Shown here piece by piece: positions 24,913 through 33,777 of a stretch of 64,000 nucleotides of DNA. Source of the stretch: Streptomyces sp. CB01580. GTDB lineage: Bacteria; Actinomycetota; Actinomycetes; Streptomycetales; Streptomycetaceae. The notes under the pieces are model-generated. The model ran no database searches, was not told the origin of the DNA, and saw nothing but the letters and a program-made list of their open reading frames with translations. The translations under genes and the position numbers were made by a program. Positions within the stretch are counted from its first letter, which is position 1; each line of letters opens with the position of its first letter. The stretch is from positions 1-64,000 of the forward strand of contig NZ_LIXJ01000010.1 in NCBI RefSeq assembly GCF_001905795.1. Reading direction: 5' to 3'.

Positions 24913-25689
24913 CTATCCGAACCGGCCCGAGATGTAGTCCTCGGTGGCCTGGACGGACGGGTTGGAGAAGATGCGCTCCGTGTCGTCGATCTCGATCAGC
25001 TTGCCGGGCTTGCCGACCGCCGCGAGGTTGAAGAACGCCGTGCGGTCCGAGACGCGGGCCGCCTGCTGCATGTTGTGCGTCACGATGACGATCGTGAAGC
25101 GCTCCTTCAGCTCGCCGATCAGGTCCTCGACGGCGAGGGTGGAGATCGGGTCCAGGGCGGAGCACGGCTCGTCCATCAGCAGCACCTCCGGCTCGACCGC
25201 GATCGCGCGGGCTATGCACAGACGCTGCTGCTGACCGCCGGAGAGGCCGGAGCCGGGCTTGTTCAGCCGGTCCTTGACCTCGTTCCAGAGGTTGGCGCCG
25301 CGCAGCGACTTCTCGACGATGTCGGGAAGCTCGCTCTTCTTGTACGAGCCGTTCAGCTTGAGGCCCGCCGCGACGTTGTCGAAGATCGACATGGTCGGGA
25401 ACGGGTTGGGGCGCTGGAAGACCATGCCGACCGTGCGGCGCACGGTGACCGGGTCGACGTTCGGCCCGTACAGGTTCTCGTCGTCCAGCAGCACCTTGCC
25501 CTCGACACGGCCGCCGGGGGTGACCTCGTGCATGCGGTTGAGGGTGCGCAGGAAGGTGGACTTGCCGCAGCCGGAGGGGCCGATGAAGGCGGTCACGGAA
25601 CGGGGCTCCACGGTCATCGAGATGTCCTCGATGGCGAGGTGGGAGCCGTAGTAGGCGGACAGGCCGCTGACGTCGATGCGCTTGGCCAT
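24913..25689 (-). CDS. pstB: Phosphate ABC transporter ATPase PstB
   Basis: 258 residues. Walker A GPSGCGKST, signature LSGGQQQRLCIARA, Walker B VLLMDEPCSALDP and the H-loop VTHNMQQA are all intact. PstB powers high-affinity phosphate import through PstC and PstA. ATG 25689 gives the normal family length (an upstream in-frame start would add only non-conserved residues). It is last in the operon, 63 bp after pstA. Confidence 0.96.
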   Translation of the reverse strand: MAKRIDVSGLSAYYGSHLAIEDISMTVEPRSVTAFIGPSGCGKSTFLRTLNRMHEVTPGGRVEGKVLLDDENLYGPNVDPVTVRRTVGMVFQRPNPFPTMSIFDNVAAGLKLNGSYKKSELPDIVEKSLRGANLWNEVKDRLNKPGSGLSGGQQQRLCIARAIAVEPEVLLMDEPCSALDPISTLAVEDLIGELKERFTIVIVTHNMQQAARVSDRTAFFNLAAVGKPGKLIEIDDTERIFSNPSVQATEDYISGRFG

Positions 25690-25752
25690 CTGAATCACTG
25701 CTTCTTTCTGTGGCCGCGTCGGCGGCCGGTCACGGGGCGGGAGCCGCACGTA

Positions 25753-26835
25753 TCAGTGCTTCGGGGCCTTCCAGCGGGCGATGCCGCGGGCCACGAGGTT
25801 GAGGATCATGACGAAGGCGATCAGCACGAGGGCGGCGGCCCAGGCCCGGTCGTACGACTGCTCGGTGCCGACCTTGTACTGCTCCCAGATGTAGAAGGGG
25901 AGCGAGGACTGGGCGCCCGAGAACGGGTTCGTGTTGATCAGCTGGCTGCCGAAGACCAGCAGCATGATCGGTGCGGTCTCACCGGCGATGCGGGCGATCG
26001 CGAGCATCACACCGGTGGTGATGCCGCCGAGCGCGGTCGGGAGGACCACCTTCAGGATGGTGCGCCACTTCGGGACGCCGAGGGCGAGCGATGCCTCGCG
26101 CAGCTCGTTCGGGACGAGCTTGAGCATCTCCTCGGTGGAGCGGACCACGACCGGGATCATCAGGATCGTGAGCGCCAGCGCGCCCATCAGACCGGACGGA
26201 TCGGTCTGCGTCATCAGCATGATCGAGAGGATGAAGAGACCGGCGACGATCGACGGGATGCCCGTCATGACGTCGACGAAGAAGGTGACGGCCCGTGCCA
26301 GCGCGCCCCGGCCGTACTCGACCAGGTAGATGGCGGTCAGCATGCCGATGGGGGCGGCGATGAGGGTGGCGAGGCCGACCTGCTCCAGGGTCCCGATCAG
26401 CGCGTGGTAGACACCGCCGCTGGCCTCGGAGCCGAGCACCCCGGCCATCGAGTGGGTCAGGAAGTACAGGTCGAGGCGTTCGGCGCCCCGGCTGATCGTC
26501 GTCCACAGCAGGGAGGCCAGCGGGGCGACGGCCAGCAGGAAGCACACCCAGACGATGCTGGTGGCGAGCCGGTCCTTGGCCTGGCGCCGGTTCTCCACGA
26601 CCGAGGTCGTGACGTACGAGATGACGACGAAGAGGAGGGCGGAGAACAGCCCCCACTGGGTGCGGCTCTCCCAGCCAGCGGCGATGCCGGTGCCGACGCC
26701 CAGCACGAGCGCCACGGCCGCGAAGCCGAAGGGAGCCCAGCGGGGGAGCGACCGTGTGCCGAGGCCGGTCCGGGGGGCGACGGTCGCCGCGGGGGCGGGG
26801 ACCTCCTGGACGCCGGTGTTGGCTGCGTGGCTCAT
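25753..26835 (-). CDS. pstA: Phosphate ABC transporter permease PstA
   Basis: 360 residues with six or more membrane helices. The permease EAA loop reads REASLALGVPKWRTILKVVL. The N-terminus is about 40 residues longer than E. coli PstA. It pairs with PstC to form the phosphate channel. ATG 26835 overlaps the pstC stop by 4 bp (ATGA), so the two are translationally coupled. Confidence 0.95.
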   Translation of the reverse strand: MSHAANTGVQEVPAPAATVAPRTGLGTRSLPRWAPFGFAAVALVLGVGTGIAAGWESRTQWGLFSALLFVVISYVTTSVVENRRQAKDRLATSIVWVCFLLAVAPLASLLWTTISRGAERLDLYFLTHSMAGVLGSEASGGVYHALIGTLEQVGLATLIAAPIGMLTAIYLVEYGRGALARAVTFFVDVMTGIPSIVAGLFILSIMLMTQTDPSGLMGALALTILMIPVVVRSTEEMLKLVPNELREASLALGVPKWRTILKVVLPTALGGITTGVMLAIARIAGETAPIMLLVFGSQLINTNPFSGAQSSLPFYIWEQYKVGTEQSYDRAWAAALVLIAFVMILNLVARGIARWKAPKH

Positions 26836-27824
26836 GCGTTGGCCCCCGAGTACTCCTTGCGGCGGGCGATGATGAGCCGGGCCGCGCCGTTGACCAGCAG
26901 GGTGAGGACGAAGAGGACGAGGCCGGAGGCGATCAGGGCGTCACGCCCGAACTGGTCGGCCTCGTCGAACTTCGCGGCGATGTTCTGGGCGAACGTTCCG
27001 CCGCCCGGGTTGAGCAGATGCCCGGAGATGACGAAGCTCGGCGACAGGACCGTGGCGACGGCCATCGTCTCGCCGAGCGCCCGGCCCAGGCCCAGCATCG
27101 ACGCGGAGATCACGCCGGAGCGGCCGAAGGGGAGCACCGAGAGGCGGATGACCTCCCAGCGGGTGGCGCCGAGGGCGAGGGCGGCCTCCTCGTTCATCCT
27201 CGGGACCTGGAGGAAGACCTCGCGGCTGACGCTGGTCACGATCGGCAGGATCATGATCGCGAGCAGGATGCCGACGGTGAACAGCGAGCGGGCGACGCCG
27301 ACCTCGGTCTTGTCGAAGATGTACGTCCAGCCGAAGAAGTCGTCGAGCCAGAGGTTGAGGCCCTCCAGGTACGGGACCAGGAAGAGGGCGCCCCAGATGC
27401 CGTACACGATGCTCGGCACGGCGGCGAGCAGGTCGACGACGTATCCGAGGGGCGCGGCCAGCTTGCGCGGCGCGTAGTGCGAGATGAACAGGGCGATGCC
27501 GACGGCGACCGGGACGGCGATGGCCATCGCGACGATCGAGCTGACGACCGTGCCGAAGAGGAGGACCGCGATGCCGAAGACCGGCGGGTCGCCGGCCGGG
27601 TTCCAGTCGAAGGCGGTGAAGAAGTTGCCCTCGTTCTTGGAGACGGCCAGTGCGGCGCGGTAGGTGAGGAACACGGCGATCGACGCCATGATCACGAGCA
27701 GCAGGATGCCCGAGCCCCGGGAGAGCCCCAGGAAGATCTTGTCGCCCGCGCGCCCGGTACTGGGGGCGCGGCCGGTCGCCGCCGGTGGTACCGGCGGCGT
27801 GTCTATCGGTGTGGTGGAAGCCAT
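26832..27824 (-). CDS. pstC: Phosphate ABC transporter permease PstC
   Basis: 330 residues with six membrane helices. The EAA loop EEAALALGATRWEVIRLSVL and SMLGLGRALGETMAVATVLS are typical of PstC. ATG 27824 was chosen because it gives the family length and follows GGAAAGACC. The gene lies 174 bp after pstS, a gap with two strong hairpins likely to lower its expression relative to pstS. Confidence 0.95.
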   Translation of the reverse strand: MASTTPIDTPPVPPAATGRAPSTGRAGDKIFLGLSRGSGILLLVIMASIAVFLTYRAALAVSKNEGNFFTAFDWNPAGDPPVFGIAVLLFGTVVSSIVAMAIAVPVAVGIALFISHYAPRKLAAPLGYVVDLLAAVPSIVYGIWGALFLVPYLEGLNLWLDDFFGWTYIFDKTEVGVARSLFTVGILLAIMILPIVTSVSREVFLQVPRMNEEAALALGATRWEVIRLSVLPFGRSGVISASMLGLGRALGETMAVATVLSPSFVISGHLLNPGGGTFAQNIAAKFDEADQFGRDALIASGLVLFVLTLLVNGAARLIIARRKEYSGANA

Positions 27825-27889
27825 GGTCTTTCCGGTCTGTGTGGGGGAGCGGTGTGGCTCCCCTGGCGGCGGTGCACCGGATGGGCGGT

Positions 27890-27928
27890 GGCGGGCCGGT
27901 CCGGAGGGGTGCACCGGACCGGCCCGCC
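27890..27928 (-). terminator. Intercistronic hairpin upstream of pstC
   Basis: A perfect 15-bp stem (GGCGGGCCGGTCCGG and its complement) with a 9-base loop lies 66 bp before pstC. It has no T tail. It may be a partial terminator or an mRNA stabiliser for the pstS transcript. Confidence 0.75.
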
Positions 27929-27963
27929 GGGTGTCGCTGGTGTTGCTCTGGCGTTGTCGTGCC

Positions 27964-27991
27964 GCGCGGCGCGCGGTACCGCGCGCCGCGC
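27964..27991 (-). terminator. 28-bp perfect palindrome after pstS
   Basis: A perfect palindrome of 28 bp with half-site GCGCGGCGCGCGGT begins 8 bp after the pstS stop. In RNA it would form a very stable hairpin protecting the pstS 3' end or ending part of the transcripts. Confidence 0.8.
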
Positions 27992-27998
27992 TTCCGGG

Positions 27999-29138
27999 CT
28001 ACGAGAGGGAGGCGATGGTCTCGCGGACCTTGGCGTTGATCTCGGCCGGGATCGGCGCGTAGCCGGCGTCGGTGAGGAGCTTCTGGCCCTCGTCACCGGC
28101 GGTGTAGTTCAGGAAGGACTTGACCGTCGGCAGGGTCTCGGACTTGTTGCCCTTGTCGCAGACGACCTCGTAGGTCACCAGGACGATCGGGTAGGCGCCG
28201 TCGGCCTTGGTCGCGTAGTCGAGGTCGAGGGCCAGGTCCTTGCCGGTGCCCTTGATCTTGGCGGCGGCGATGGCCTTGGAGGCGTTCTCCGGGGTGGCCT
28301 TGACCGGGGTGGCGGCACCGGTGGCGATGTCGACGGTGGGGATCGACTGCGCGGTGGCGTAGCTGAGCTCGAAGTAGCCGATCGAGCCGTCGACGGCCTT
28401 CACCTGGGAGGCGACACCGGAGGAGCCGGACGCGGCCTGGCCATTGGGGGCCGGCCACTTCTTCTCGGCCTCGTACTTCCAGTCGCTCGGCGCGGCGGCG
28501 TTCAGGTACTTGCCGAGGTTCTGCGTGGTGCCGGAGTCCTCGGAGCGGTGGAAGGGCTGGATCGCCTTGTCCGGGAGCTTGACGCCGCTGTTGAGCTTGG
28601 CGATCGCCGGGTCGTTCCACTTCTTGATCTTCGTGTCGAAGATCTTGGCGAGGGTGGGGGCGTCCAGCGTCAGGTTGTCGACGCCCTCCAGGTGGTAACC
28701 GATGGCGATCGGACCGCCGACCATCGGGAGGTTGATGCCCTGGCCGCCCTTGCAGATCTTCTTCGAGTCGGCGACCTCTTCGGGCTTCAGCGCGGAGTCG
28801 GAACCGGCGAAGCCGACCGTGCCCTGGTTGAAGGCGATGATGCCTTCACCGGAGGAGGACGACTTGTAGTTGATCTCGACGCCCGAGCACCCGGCCATGT
28901 AGTTCTTGGCCCAGAGGTCCATGGCGTTCTTCTGCGCGCTGGAGCCGGAGGCGAGCAGCTGGCCCTTGGCGTCGTCGCACTTGATGTCCGACGCGGCGCT
29001 CGTCTTGCCGCCGCCGTTGCCGCCGGCGGACCCGTTGCTGTTGTCGTCCGAACCGCACGCCGTGAGGACCAGGGCGCCGGAGACGGCGAGGGCACCGAGC
29101 GCGGTGGCACGAAGCCGGTTCTTGCGCTGAAGCTTCAC
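27999..29138 (-). CDS. pstS: Phosphate-binding lipoprotein PstS
   Basis: 379 residues. A signal peptide ends in a lipobox, GALVLTACGSD. The binding-protein domain includes LLASGSSAQKNAMDLW, GVEINYKSSSSGEGIIAFNQ and FHRSEDSGTTQNLGKYL, the loops that hold phosphate in PstS. It captures phosphate outside the membrane for PstCAB. GTG 29138 gives the standard signal peptide. An A7 tract and SD-like GGAAGG are in the leader. A PHO box lies about 120-160 bp upstream, so PhoP control is expected. Confidence 0.95.
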   Translation of the reverse strand: MKLQRKNRLRATALGALAVSGALVLTACGSDDNSNGSAGGNGGGKTSAASDIKCDDAKGQLLASGSSAQKNAMDLWAKNYMAGCSGVEINYKSSSSGEGIIAFNQGTVGFAGSDSALKPEEVADSKKICKGGQGINLPMVGGPIAIGYHLEGVDNLTLDAPTLAKIFDTKIKKWNDPAIAKLNSGVKLPDKAIQPFHRSEDSGTTQNLGKYLNAAAPSDWKYEAEKKWPAPNGQAASGSSGVASQVKAVDGSIGYFELSYATAQSIPTVDIATGAATPVKATPENASKAIAAAKIKGTGKDLALDLDYATKADGAYPIVLVTYEVVCDKGNKSETLPTVKSFLNYTAGDEGQKLLTDAGYAPIPAEINAKVRETIASLS

Positions 29139-29492
29139 TTTTCGGGTGTTCCTTCCAGGAGCCGCCGATGCCTTTTTTTGTTCTACGACGGCGCGCGATG
29201 TGGTGGGTGCTGCGGCGTTTCGCCGTGCACCGTGCACTGCCGAAGTTAGGCAGAACAGGTGAAGCGGTTTACGGGGGTGGGTGAACGGGAGGTGAACCGT
29301 GCTGGACGGTGCGGTTCTCGCCAGCCGCCCCCGGTCCGGTCCGGGGGCGGCTCCGGTCCCGGACCGGGGCGCGGTCCAGGACCGACGGTGGTCCCGGCCC
29401 GGGCACGGGCCACGAGGCCGGTACGGGCGCGTCGGACGGCCGACGGGCCGGGCGGTGGTGCCGGACACCGGCCGACGGGCCGGGCGGGGCGG
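29139..29492 (-). promoter_or_regulatory. pstS promoter region
   Basis: 354 bp without a gene. It holds the PHO box at 29254-29297, a -10-like TAACTT (about 29244-29249 on the minus strand), two GTGCAC sites near 29225-29237, an A7 tract near 29170-29180, and farther upstream GC-rich direct repeats of GGCCGACGGGCCGGGCGG (near 29437 and 29469). Confidence 0.7.
29254..29297 (-). promoter_or_regulatory. PHO box (PhoP binding site) of pstS
   Basis: Four adjacent 11-bp direct repeats on the minus strand: GTTCACCTCCC, GTTCACCCACC, the degenerate CCCGTAAACCG, and CTTCACCTGTT. This is the PhoP core-operator design of Streptomyces (consensus GTTCACC, 11-bp spacing). The site lies just upstream of a TAACTT -10 element, so PhoP would activate pstS under phosphate limitation. 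Confidence 0.92.
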
Positions 29493-30047
29493 TCAGACGG
29501 CCGGCAGGCCGGCGAGCCAGACGTCGAGCAGGTCCCGGTCGTGGTCCTGCGTGAGGCGGGCCCGGGCGTCCGCCGGGGCGAGCCAGACCAGCCGGTCGAC
29601 CTCGGATCCCGGCACGAACGTGCCGCCGGTGGCCTCGGCCGCCCAGTAGGCGACCTCCTTGGGCCGCCCGTTCACGGCGTACCGCACCGTGGGGAGCACG
29701 GTCCCCAGCGCGCAGTGGTGACCGGTCTCCTCCAGGACCTCGCGGCGGGCGGCGTCCCGGGCCGACTCGCCGCGCTTCAACTTGCCCTTGGGGTGCGACC
29801 AGTCGTCGTAACGGGGCCGGTGCACCAGGCAGATCTCCATGCCGCCGGTGCGTTCCGAACGCCGCCACAGCACGCATCCGGCCGCCAGGACCGGTCCGTT
29901 CGCGGAGCGTTTGCCCGTCGGCCTCCCGGGCCGGGCGGCGGCGTCGGGTTCCCCGGGCCGGGCGGCGGCGTCGGTGCCTGCGGTGCGGGCGGCGGCGGAC
30001 CTTCCGGCGGACGCGGCGTGGGGACCGGGCGCGGGCGGCCTGCTCAT
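29493..30047 (-). CDS. Nudix hydrolase
   Basis: 184 residues. After a 50-residue disordered tail with AARPGEP-type repeats comes a complete Nudix box, GKLKRGESARDAARREVLEE followed by TG. The sequence VLAAGCVLWRR at the domain start and VHRPRYDDWSHPKG before the box resemble the MutT1-like or diadenosine polyphosphate hydrolase group. These cleave nucleoside diphosphates linked to another moiety. It overlaps the CHAD gene by 4 bp and so belongs to the ppk-CHAD-Nudix operon. Confidence 0.88.
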   Translation of the reverse strand: MSRPPAPGPHAASAGRSAAARTAGTDAAARPGEPDAAARPGRPTGKRSANGPVLAAGCVLWRRSERTGGMEICLVHRPRYDDWSHPKGKLKRGESARDAARREVLEETGHHCALGTVLPTVRYAVNGRPKEVAYWAAEATGGTFVPGSEVDRLVWLAPADARARLTQDHDRDLLDVWLAGLPAV

Positions 30048-31051
30048 GGCGTGGTCACCGCCGCCGAGGCGTACGGCCAGCTCGCCCGGAACATCCCGCG
30101 CGCCGCCCCCGCCTCGTGCCGCTGGTCCGCGTGCAGCACCCCGAGGGCGTACGCGGTCGCGGGCGCGATCCGGGGGGTGCGGGCCGCCGATGCCGCCGCC
30201 GCGGCGGCCTCCGCCGCGTCCCGGTGCAGGTCGAGGGCGCGCCCCGCCGCGGTCAGGACCGGGTCCGGGGCGCCGCGGACCACCTCGTGGGCGTACCGGT
30301 GCAGCCGCAGCAGCAGCCGGGTCCGGTGCCAGGGCGCGTCCAGCGCCTCGTTGTACGGCTCGGTCGCCCCGTCCGGCGGCAGCGCGGCCACCGCGGCCAG
30401 CAGCTGCTGCTCGGCCCGTTCGGCGGGGTCGTGCAGCATCTCGTGGGCCGGGGCGGCGGCCGACGCGGCGAGCGGGACCTCGGAGGCGAGCAGCGCCACG
30501 GCGTCGGCCACCGCGTGGAAGCGAGAGGAGCCGAGTGCCTGGAGCGCGGCGGAGTGGGCGCGGGTCCGGGCGAGGGTCAGCTGGCGCTCCAGCAGGGCCC
30601 CGGCGCGGGCCGCGCCGACGCCGAGGGCGGCACGGTCCTTGTCGTCGGGTCCGTGCGGTCCGGCTCCCGTTGCCTTGCGGGCGGCGGGCAGCGGCCCGCC
30701 GGACACGTGGTGCAGCGCTTCGAGGAGCCGGTTCAGCCGGGTCGCGTAGGCGTGTTCCCGGGCCAGGGTGCCCGACAGCCAGGCCAGTTCGGCGCGCAGA
30801 TGTTCGGCCCAGGCCGGGTCCAGTACCGTCCGGAAGGTGTGCAGGGTGCCGCCGATCCGGCGCGAGGAGCGGCGCAGCGCGGCGGCGGCCTCCTCGGCGG
30901 TGCGGGTCCCGGCATCCGAGGACGCGCTGTGCTCGCGGTGCAGGCGCAGGCTGCGGAGGAATTCGGCGGCCCGTTCCTGAAGGTAGGGCGCGAGCACCGC
31001 GCCCGCCGTAAGGTCCGCCTGCGTCGTCGTCTGGTGGTCATGGCGTCGCAC
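30044..31051 (-). CDS. CHAD domain protein
   Basis: About 335 residues, all helical, with the conserved basic residues of CHAD: REHSASSDAG, ALRRSSRRIGGTLHTFRTVL and, in the second half, WHRTRLLLRLHRYAHEVV. CHAD domains bind polyphosphate through these His/Arg/Lys residues, which fits its place right after ppk. GTG 31051 follows GGAGG with 7-bp spacing and overlaps the ppk stop by 14 bp; a TTG at 31072 is less likely. It probably binds or localises polyphosphate. Confidence 0.88.
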   Translation of the reverse strand: MRRHDHQTTTQADLTAGAVLAPYLQERAAEFLRSLRLHREHSASSDAGTRTAEEAAAALRRSSRRIGGTLHTFRTVLDPAWAEHLRAELAWLSGTLAREHAYATRLNRLLEALHHVSGGPLPAARKATGAGPHGPDDKDRAALGVGAARAGALLERQLTLARTRAHSAALQALGSSRFHAVADAVALLASEVPLAASAAAPAHEMLHDPAERAEQQLLAAVAALPPDGATEPYNEALDAPWHRTRLLLRLHRYAHEVVRGAPDPVLTAAGRALDLHRDAAEAAAAAASAARTPRIAPATAYALGVLHADQRHEAGAARGMFRASWPYASAAVTTP

Positions 31052-33293
31052 GCCGGCGCCTCCGGGCGTCAATGAGCATTTCCTGTACGTGCCGCAGCGG
31101 CTGGCCGTCCGCGTCCGTGGAGCGGCGGGTCCAGTTCCCGTCGGGACCGAGGTGCCAGGAGGACGTGGTGTCGGCCATGCCGGTCTCCATGAGCCGGTTG
31201 AGTGCGGCGCGGTGGGCGGGGTCGGTGACCCGGACCAGTGCTTCGATCCGGCGGTCGAGGTTGCGGTGCATCATGTCGGCGCTGCCGAACCACACCTCGG
31301 GTTCGCCGCCGTTGCCGAACGCGAAGATCCGGGAGTGCTCCAGGAAGCGTCCCAGGATCGAGCGGACCCGGATGTTCTCGGAGAGGCCGGGGACGCCGGG
31401 GCGTATCGCGCAGATGCCGCGTACCCAGATGTCCACCGGGACCCCGGTCATCGCCGCCCGGTAGCAGGCGTCGATGACCGCCTCGTCGACCATGGAGTTG
31501 ACCTTGATGCGCACGTAGGCGGTCCGCCCGGCCCGCTGGTGCGTGATCTCCTTGTCGATCCGGGCGATCAGCCCGTCGCGCAGCGAGCGCGGGGCCACCA
31601 GGAGGCGGCGGTAGGTCTCGCGGCGGGAGTAGCCGGAGAGCCGGTTGAACAGGTCGGAGAGGTCCGCCCCGACCTGCGGGTCCGAGGTCAGCAGGCCGAG
31701 GTCCTCGTACAGCCGGGCGGTCTTGGGGTGGTAGTTGCCGGTGCCGACGTGCGCGTAGCGGCGCAGTGTGTCGCCCTCCTGGCGGACGACGAGCGAGAGC
31801 TTGCAGTGGGTCTTGAGGCCGACGAGTCCGTAGACGACGTGGCAGCCGGCCTCCTCCAGCTTGCGCGCCCACTTGATGTTGGCCTGCTCGTCGAAGCGGG
31901 CCTTGATCTCGACGAGGACGAGGACCTGCTTGCCGGACTCGGCGGCGTCGATCAGGGCTTCCACTATCGGTGACTCGCCCGAGGTCCGGTACAGGGTCTG
32001 CTTGATGGCGAGGACGTCGGGGTCGGCGGCGGCCTGCTCCAGGAACGCCTGGACGGAGGTGGAGAACGAGTCGTACGGGTGGTGCAGCAGTACGTCGCGT
32101 TCGCGCAGCGCGGCGAAGATGTCGGGCGCGGAGGCGGACTCGACCTCCGCGAGGTCGCGGTGGGTGCCCGCGATGAACTTGGGGTACTTCAGCTCGGGCC
32201 GGTCCAGGGACGCGATGCCGAACAGCCCGGTCAGGTCGAGTGGTCCGGGCAGCGGGTAGACCTCGGCGTCGGACACCTTCAGCTCGCGCACCAGCAGGTC
32301 CAGCACGTACGGGTCGATGGACTCCTCGACCTCCAGGCGGACGGGCGGGCCGAAGCGGCGCCGCATGAGCTCCTTCTCCAGGGCCTTGAGGAGGTTCTCG
32401 GCGTCGTCCTCCTCGACCTCCAGATCCTCGTTCCGGGTGACCCGGAACATGTGGTGGGCGAGGACCTCCATGCCCGGGAAGAGCTCTTCGAGGTGGGCGG
32501 CGATGATGTCCTCTATGGGTACGTACCGCTGCGGCGACGCCTCCAGGAAGCGGGTCAGCAGCGGCGGCACCTTGACCCGGGCGAAGTGGCGGTGCCCACT
32601 GACCGGGTTGCGCACGACGACGGCCAGGTTGAGCGAGAGCCCGGAGATGTACGGGAAGGGGTGCGCCGGGTCGACGGCCAGCGGCGTCAGCACCGGGAAC
32701 ACGCGCTGCCGGAAGAAGGTGAACAGGCGGGCCTGCTCCTTCTCGGTCAGATCGGGCCAGCGGATCAGCTGGATGCCCTCGTCGGACAGGGCGGGGGCCA
32801 CGTCCTGCTGGTAACAGGCCGCGTGCCGGGCCATGAGTTCGCGCGAGCGGGTCCAGATCAGGTCCAGGACCTCGCGGGGCTGGAGCCCGGAGGCGGAACG
32901 GGTGGCGACACCGGTGGCTATGCGGCGCTTGAGCCCGGCCACCCGGACCATGAAGAACTCGTCCAGGTTCGAGGCGAAGATGGCGAGGAAATTAGCCCGT
33001 TCGAGGAGCGGGGTCGCCGGGTCCTCGGCCAGTTCGAGCACCCGCTCGTTGAACGCGAGCCAGCTGCGTTCCCGGTCCAGGAACCGGTCGTGCGGCAGCT
33101 CGTCGCCGTCGATGTCGGGCTCGTACGCGTCGACGTCGCCGTCGATGTCGGGATCGAGGTCGGCGGCGGTGGACAGGGCGGCCCCGTCGCGTGAGGAAGC
33201 GGCGACGGCGTGCGGCCGGTGTGCGGCGAGCGAGCCGACCGACGGCTGCGCGGTGGACCTGACCGGGACCTCGGAGCTGGGCTGCTGGCTCAT
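31038..33293 (-). CDS. ppk: Polyphosphate kinase
   Basis: 751 residues, the PPK1 family. Domains in order: N-terminal RERSWLAFNERVLELAEDP, the head domain, and two PLD-like catalytic domains with VEIKARFDEQANIKWARKLE and HVGTGNYHPKTARLYEDLGL, which holds a catalytic His. PPK1 reversibly moves the gamma phosphate of ATP onto polyphosphate. ATG 33293 (GGAAG upstream) is preferred; ATG 33350 would add MVSTSSGAPSKPRARKNGF. The frame stays open through the minisatellite, but that stretch has no natural protein composition. It heads the ppk-CHAD-Nudix operon. Confidence 0.95.
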   Translation of the reverse strand: MSQQPSSEVPVRSTAQPSVGSLAAHRPHAVAASSRDGAALSTAADLDPDIDGDVDAYEPDIDGDELPHDRFLDRERSWLAFNERVLELAEDPATPLLERANFLAIFASNLDEFFMVRVAGLKRRIATGVATRSASGLQPREVLDLIWTRSRELMARHAACYQQDVAPALSDEGIQLIRWPDLTEKEQARLFTFFRQRVFPVLTPLAVDPAHPFPYISGLSLNLAVVVRNPVSGHRHFARVKVPPLLTRFLEASPQRYVPIEDIIAAHLEELFPGMEVLAHHMFRVTRNEDLEVEEDDAENLLKALEKELMRRRFGPPVRLEVEESIDPYVLDLLVRELKVSDAEVYPLPGPLDLTGLFGIASLDRPELKYPKFIAGTHRDLAEVESASAPDIFAALRERDVLLHHPYDSFSTSVQAFLEQAAADPDVLAIKQTLYRTSGESPIVEALIDAAESGKQVLVLVEIKARFDEQANIKWARKLEEAGCHVVYGLVGLKTHCKLSLVVRQEGDTLRRYAHVGTGNYHPKTARLYEDLGLLTSDPQVGADLSDLFNRLSGYSRRETYRRLLVAPRSLRDGLIARIDKEITHQRAGRTAYVRIKVNSMVDEAVIDACYRAAMTGVPVDIWVRGICAIRPGVPGLSENIRVRSILGRFLEHSRIFAFGNGGEPEVWFGSADMMHRNLDRRIEALVRVTDPAHRAALNRLMETGMADTTSSWHLGPDGNWTRRSTDADGQPLRHVQEMLIDARRRRRATP

Positions 33294-33736
33294 GAACCCA
33301 TTCTTCCGCGCCCGGGGCTTCGAGGGCGCGCCGGAGGACGTGGAGACCATGGGGAACGCGCGGTCCGTACGGTCCGGAGCGCCGTCCGTGCGGCTCGTGC
33401 GGTTCGTACGGCTCGTGGGGGCGGCGGCGTTCGCGCGCCCGGGGCGCTCGGCGCGCGCTTCGGGGACCGTACGGTCCCCAAGGCCCGTGAGGCCCGTGAG
33501 GCCCGTGAGGCCCGTGAGGCCCGTGAGGCCCGTGAGGCCCGTGAGGTGTGTGAGGTGTGTGAGGTGTGTGCGGTTCACATGGCCGGCGTGGCTCTCGTGG
33601 CTCGCCTGGTCTCCACCGGGATTTCTCCCGTCGTGAGGGGTCGGCACAGCTGGCTGCATTCCGAGAGGGTGGCAAGTCCTTCTGAATGGCTGGTAACGGC
33701 AACATGACGTGCAGGATGCGGTGTGCCGTGCGCGGT
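33294..33736 (-). promoter_or_regulatory. Upstream region of ppk with minisatellite
   Basis: 443 bp without a supported gene. It contains an 18-bp perfect palindrome, GGGGACCGTACGGTCCCC (33462-33479), the 9-bp tandem repeat at 33482-33571, and, farther upstream, a more mixed sequence (33575-33710) that probably has the ppk promoter. I did not find a convincing PHO box. Confidence 0.5.
33482..33571. repeat. 9-bp minisatellite, ten units
   Basis: Seven perfect copies of GGCCCGTGA (33482-33544) are followed directly by GGTGTGTGA, GGTGTGTGA and GGTGTGTGC (33545-33571). The switch between unit types is sharp. Copy number of such arrays is prone to change by slippage. Confidence 0.92.
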
Positions 33737-33772
33737 CCGTCCCGGCCCCCTCCGGGGAGGGGGCCGGGACGG
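33737..33772 (-). terminator. Terminator of the GntR-ABC operon
   Basis: A perfect 17-bp stem (CCGTCCCGGCCCCCTCC and its complement) with a minimal GG centre lies 5 bp beyond the permease stop. Confidence 0.85.
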
Positions 33773-33777
33773 CGCGG

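Noticed and set aside
24739..29249. Long plus-strand open frames across the pst operon
   Set aside because: They are antisense shadows of pstB, pstA, pstC and pstS, with Asp/Glu/Arg-rich composition typical of such shadows.
33482..33571. PHO-box reading of the repeats before ppk
   Set aside because: The units are 9 bp, not 11, and lack GTTCACC, so they do not fit a PhoP site.
33482..33571. CRISPR-like array
   Set aside because: Units are adjacent without unique spacers and no cas genes are present.
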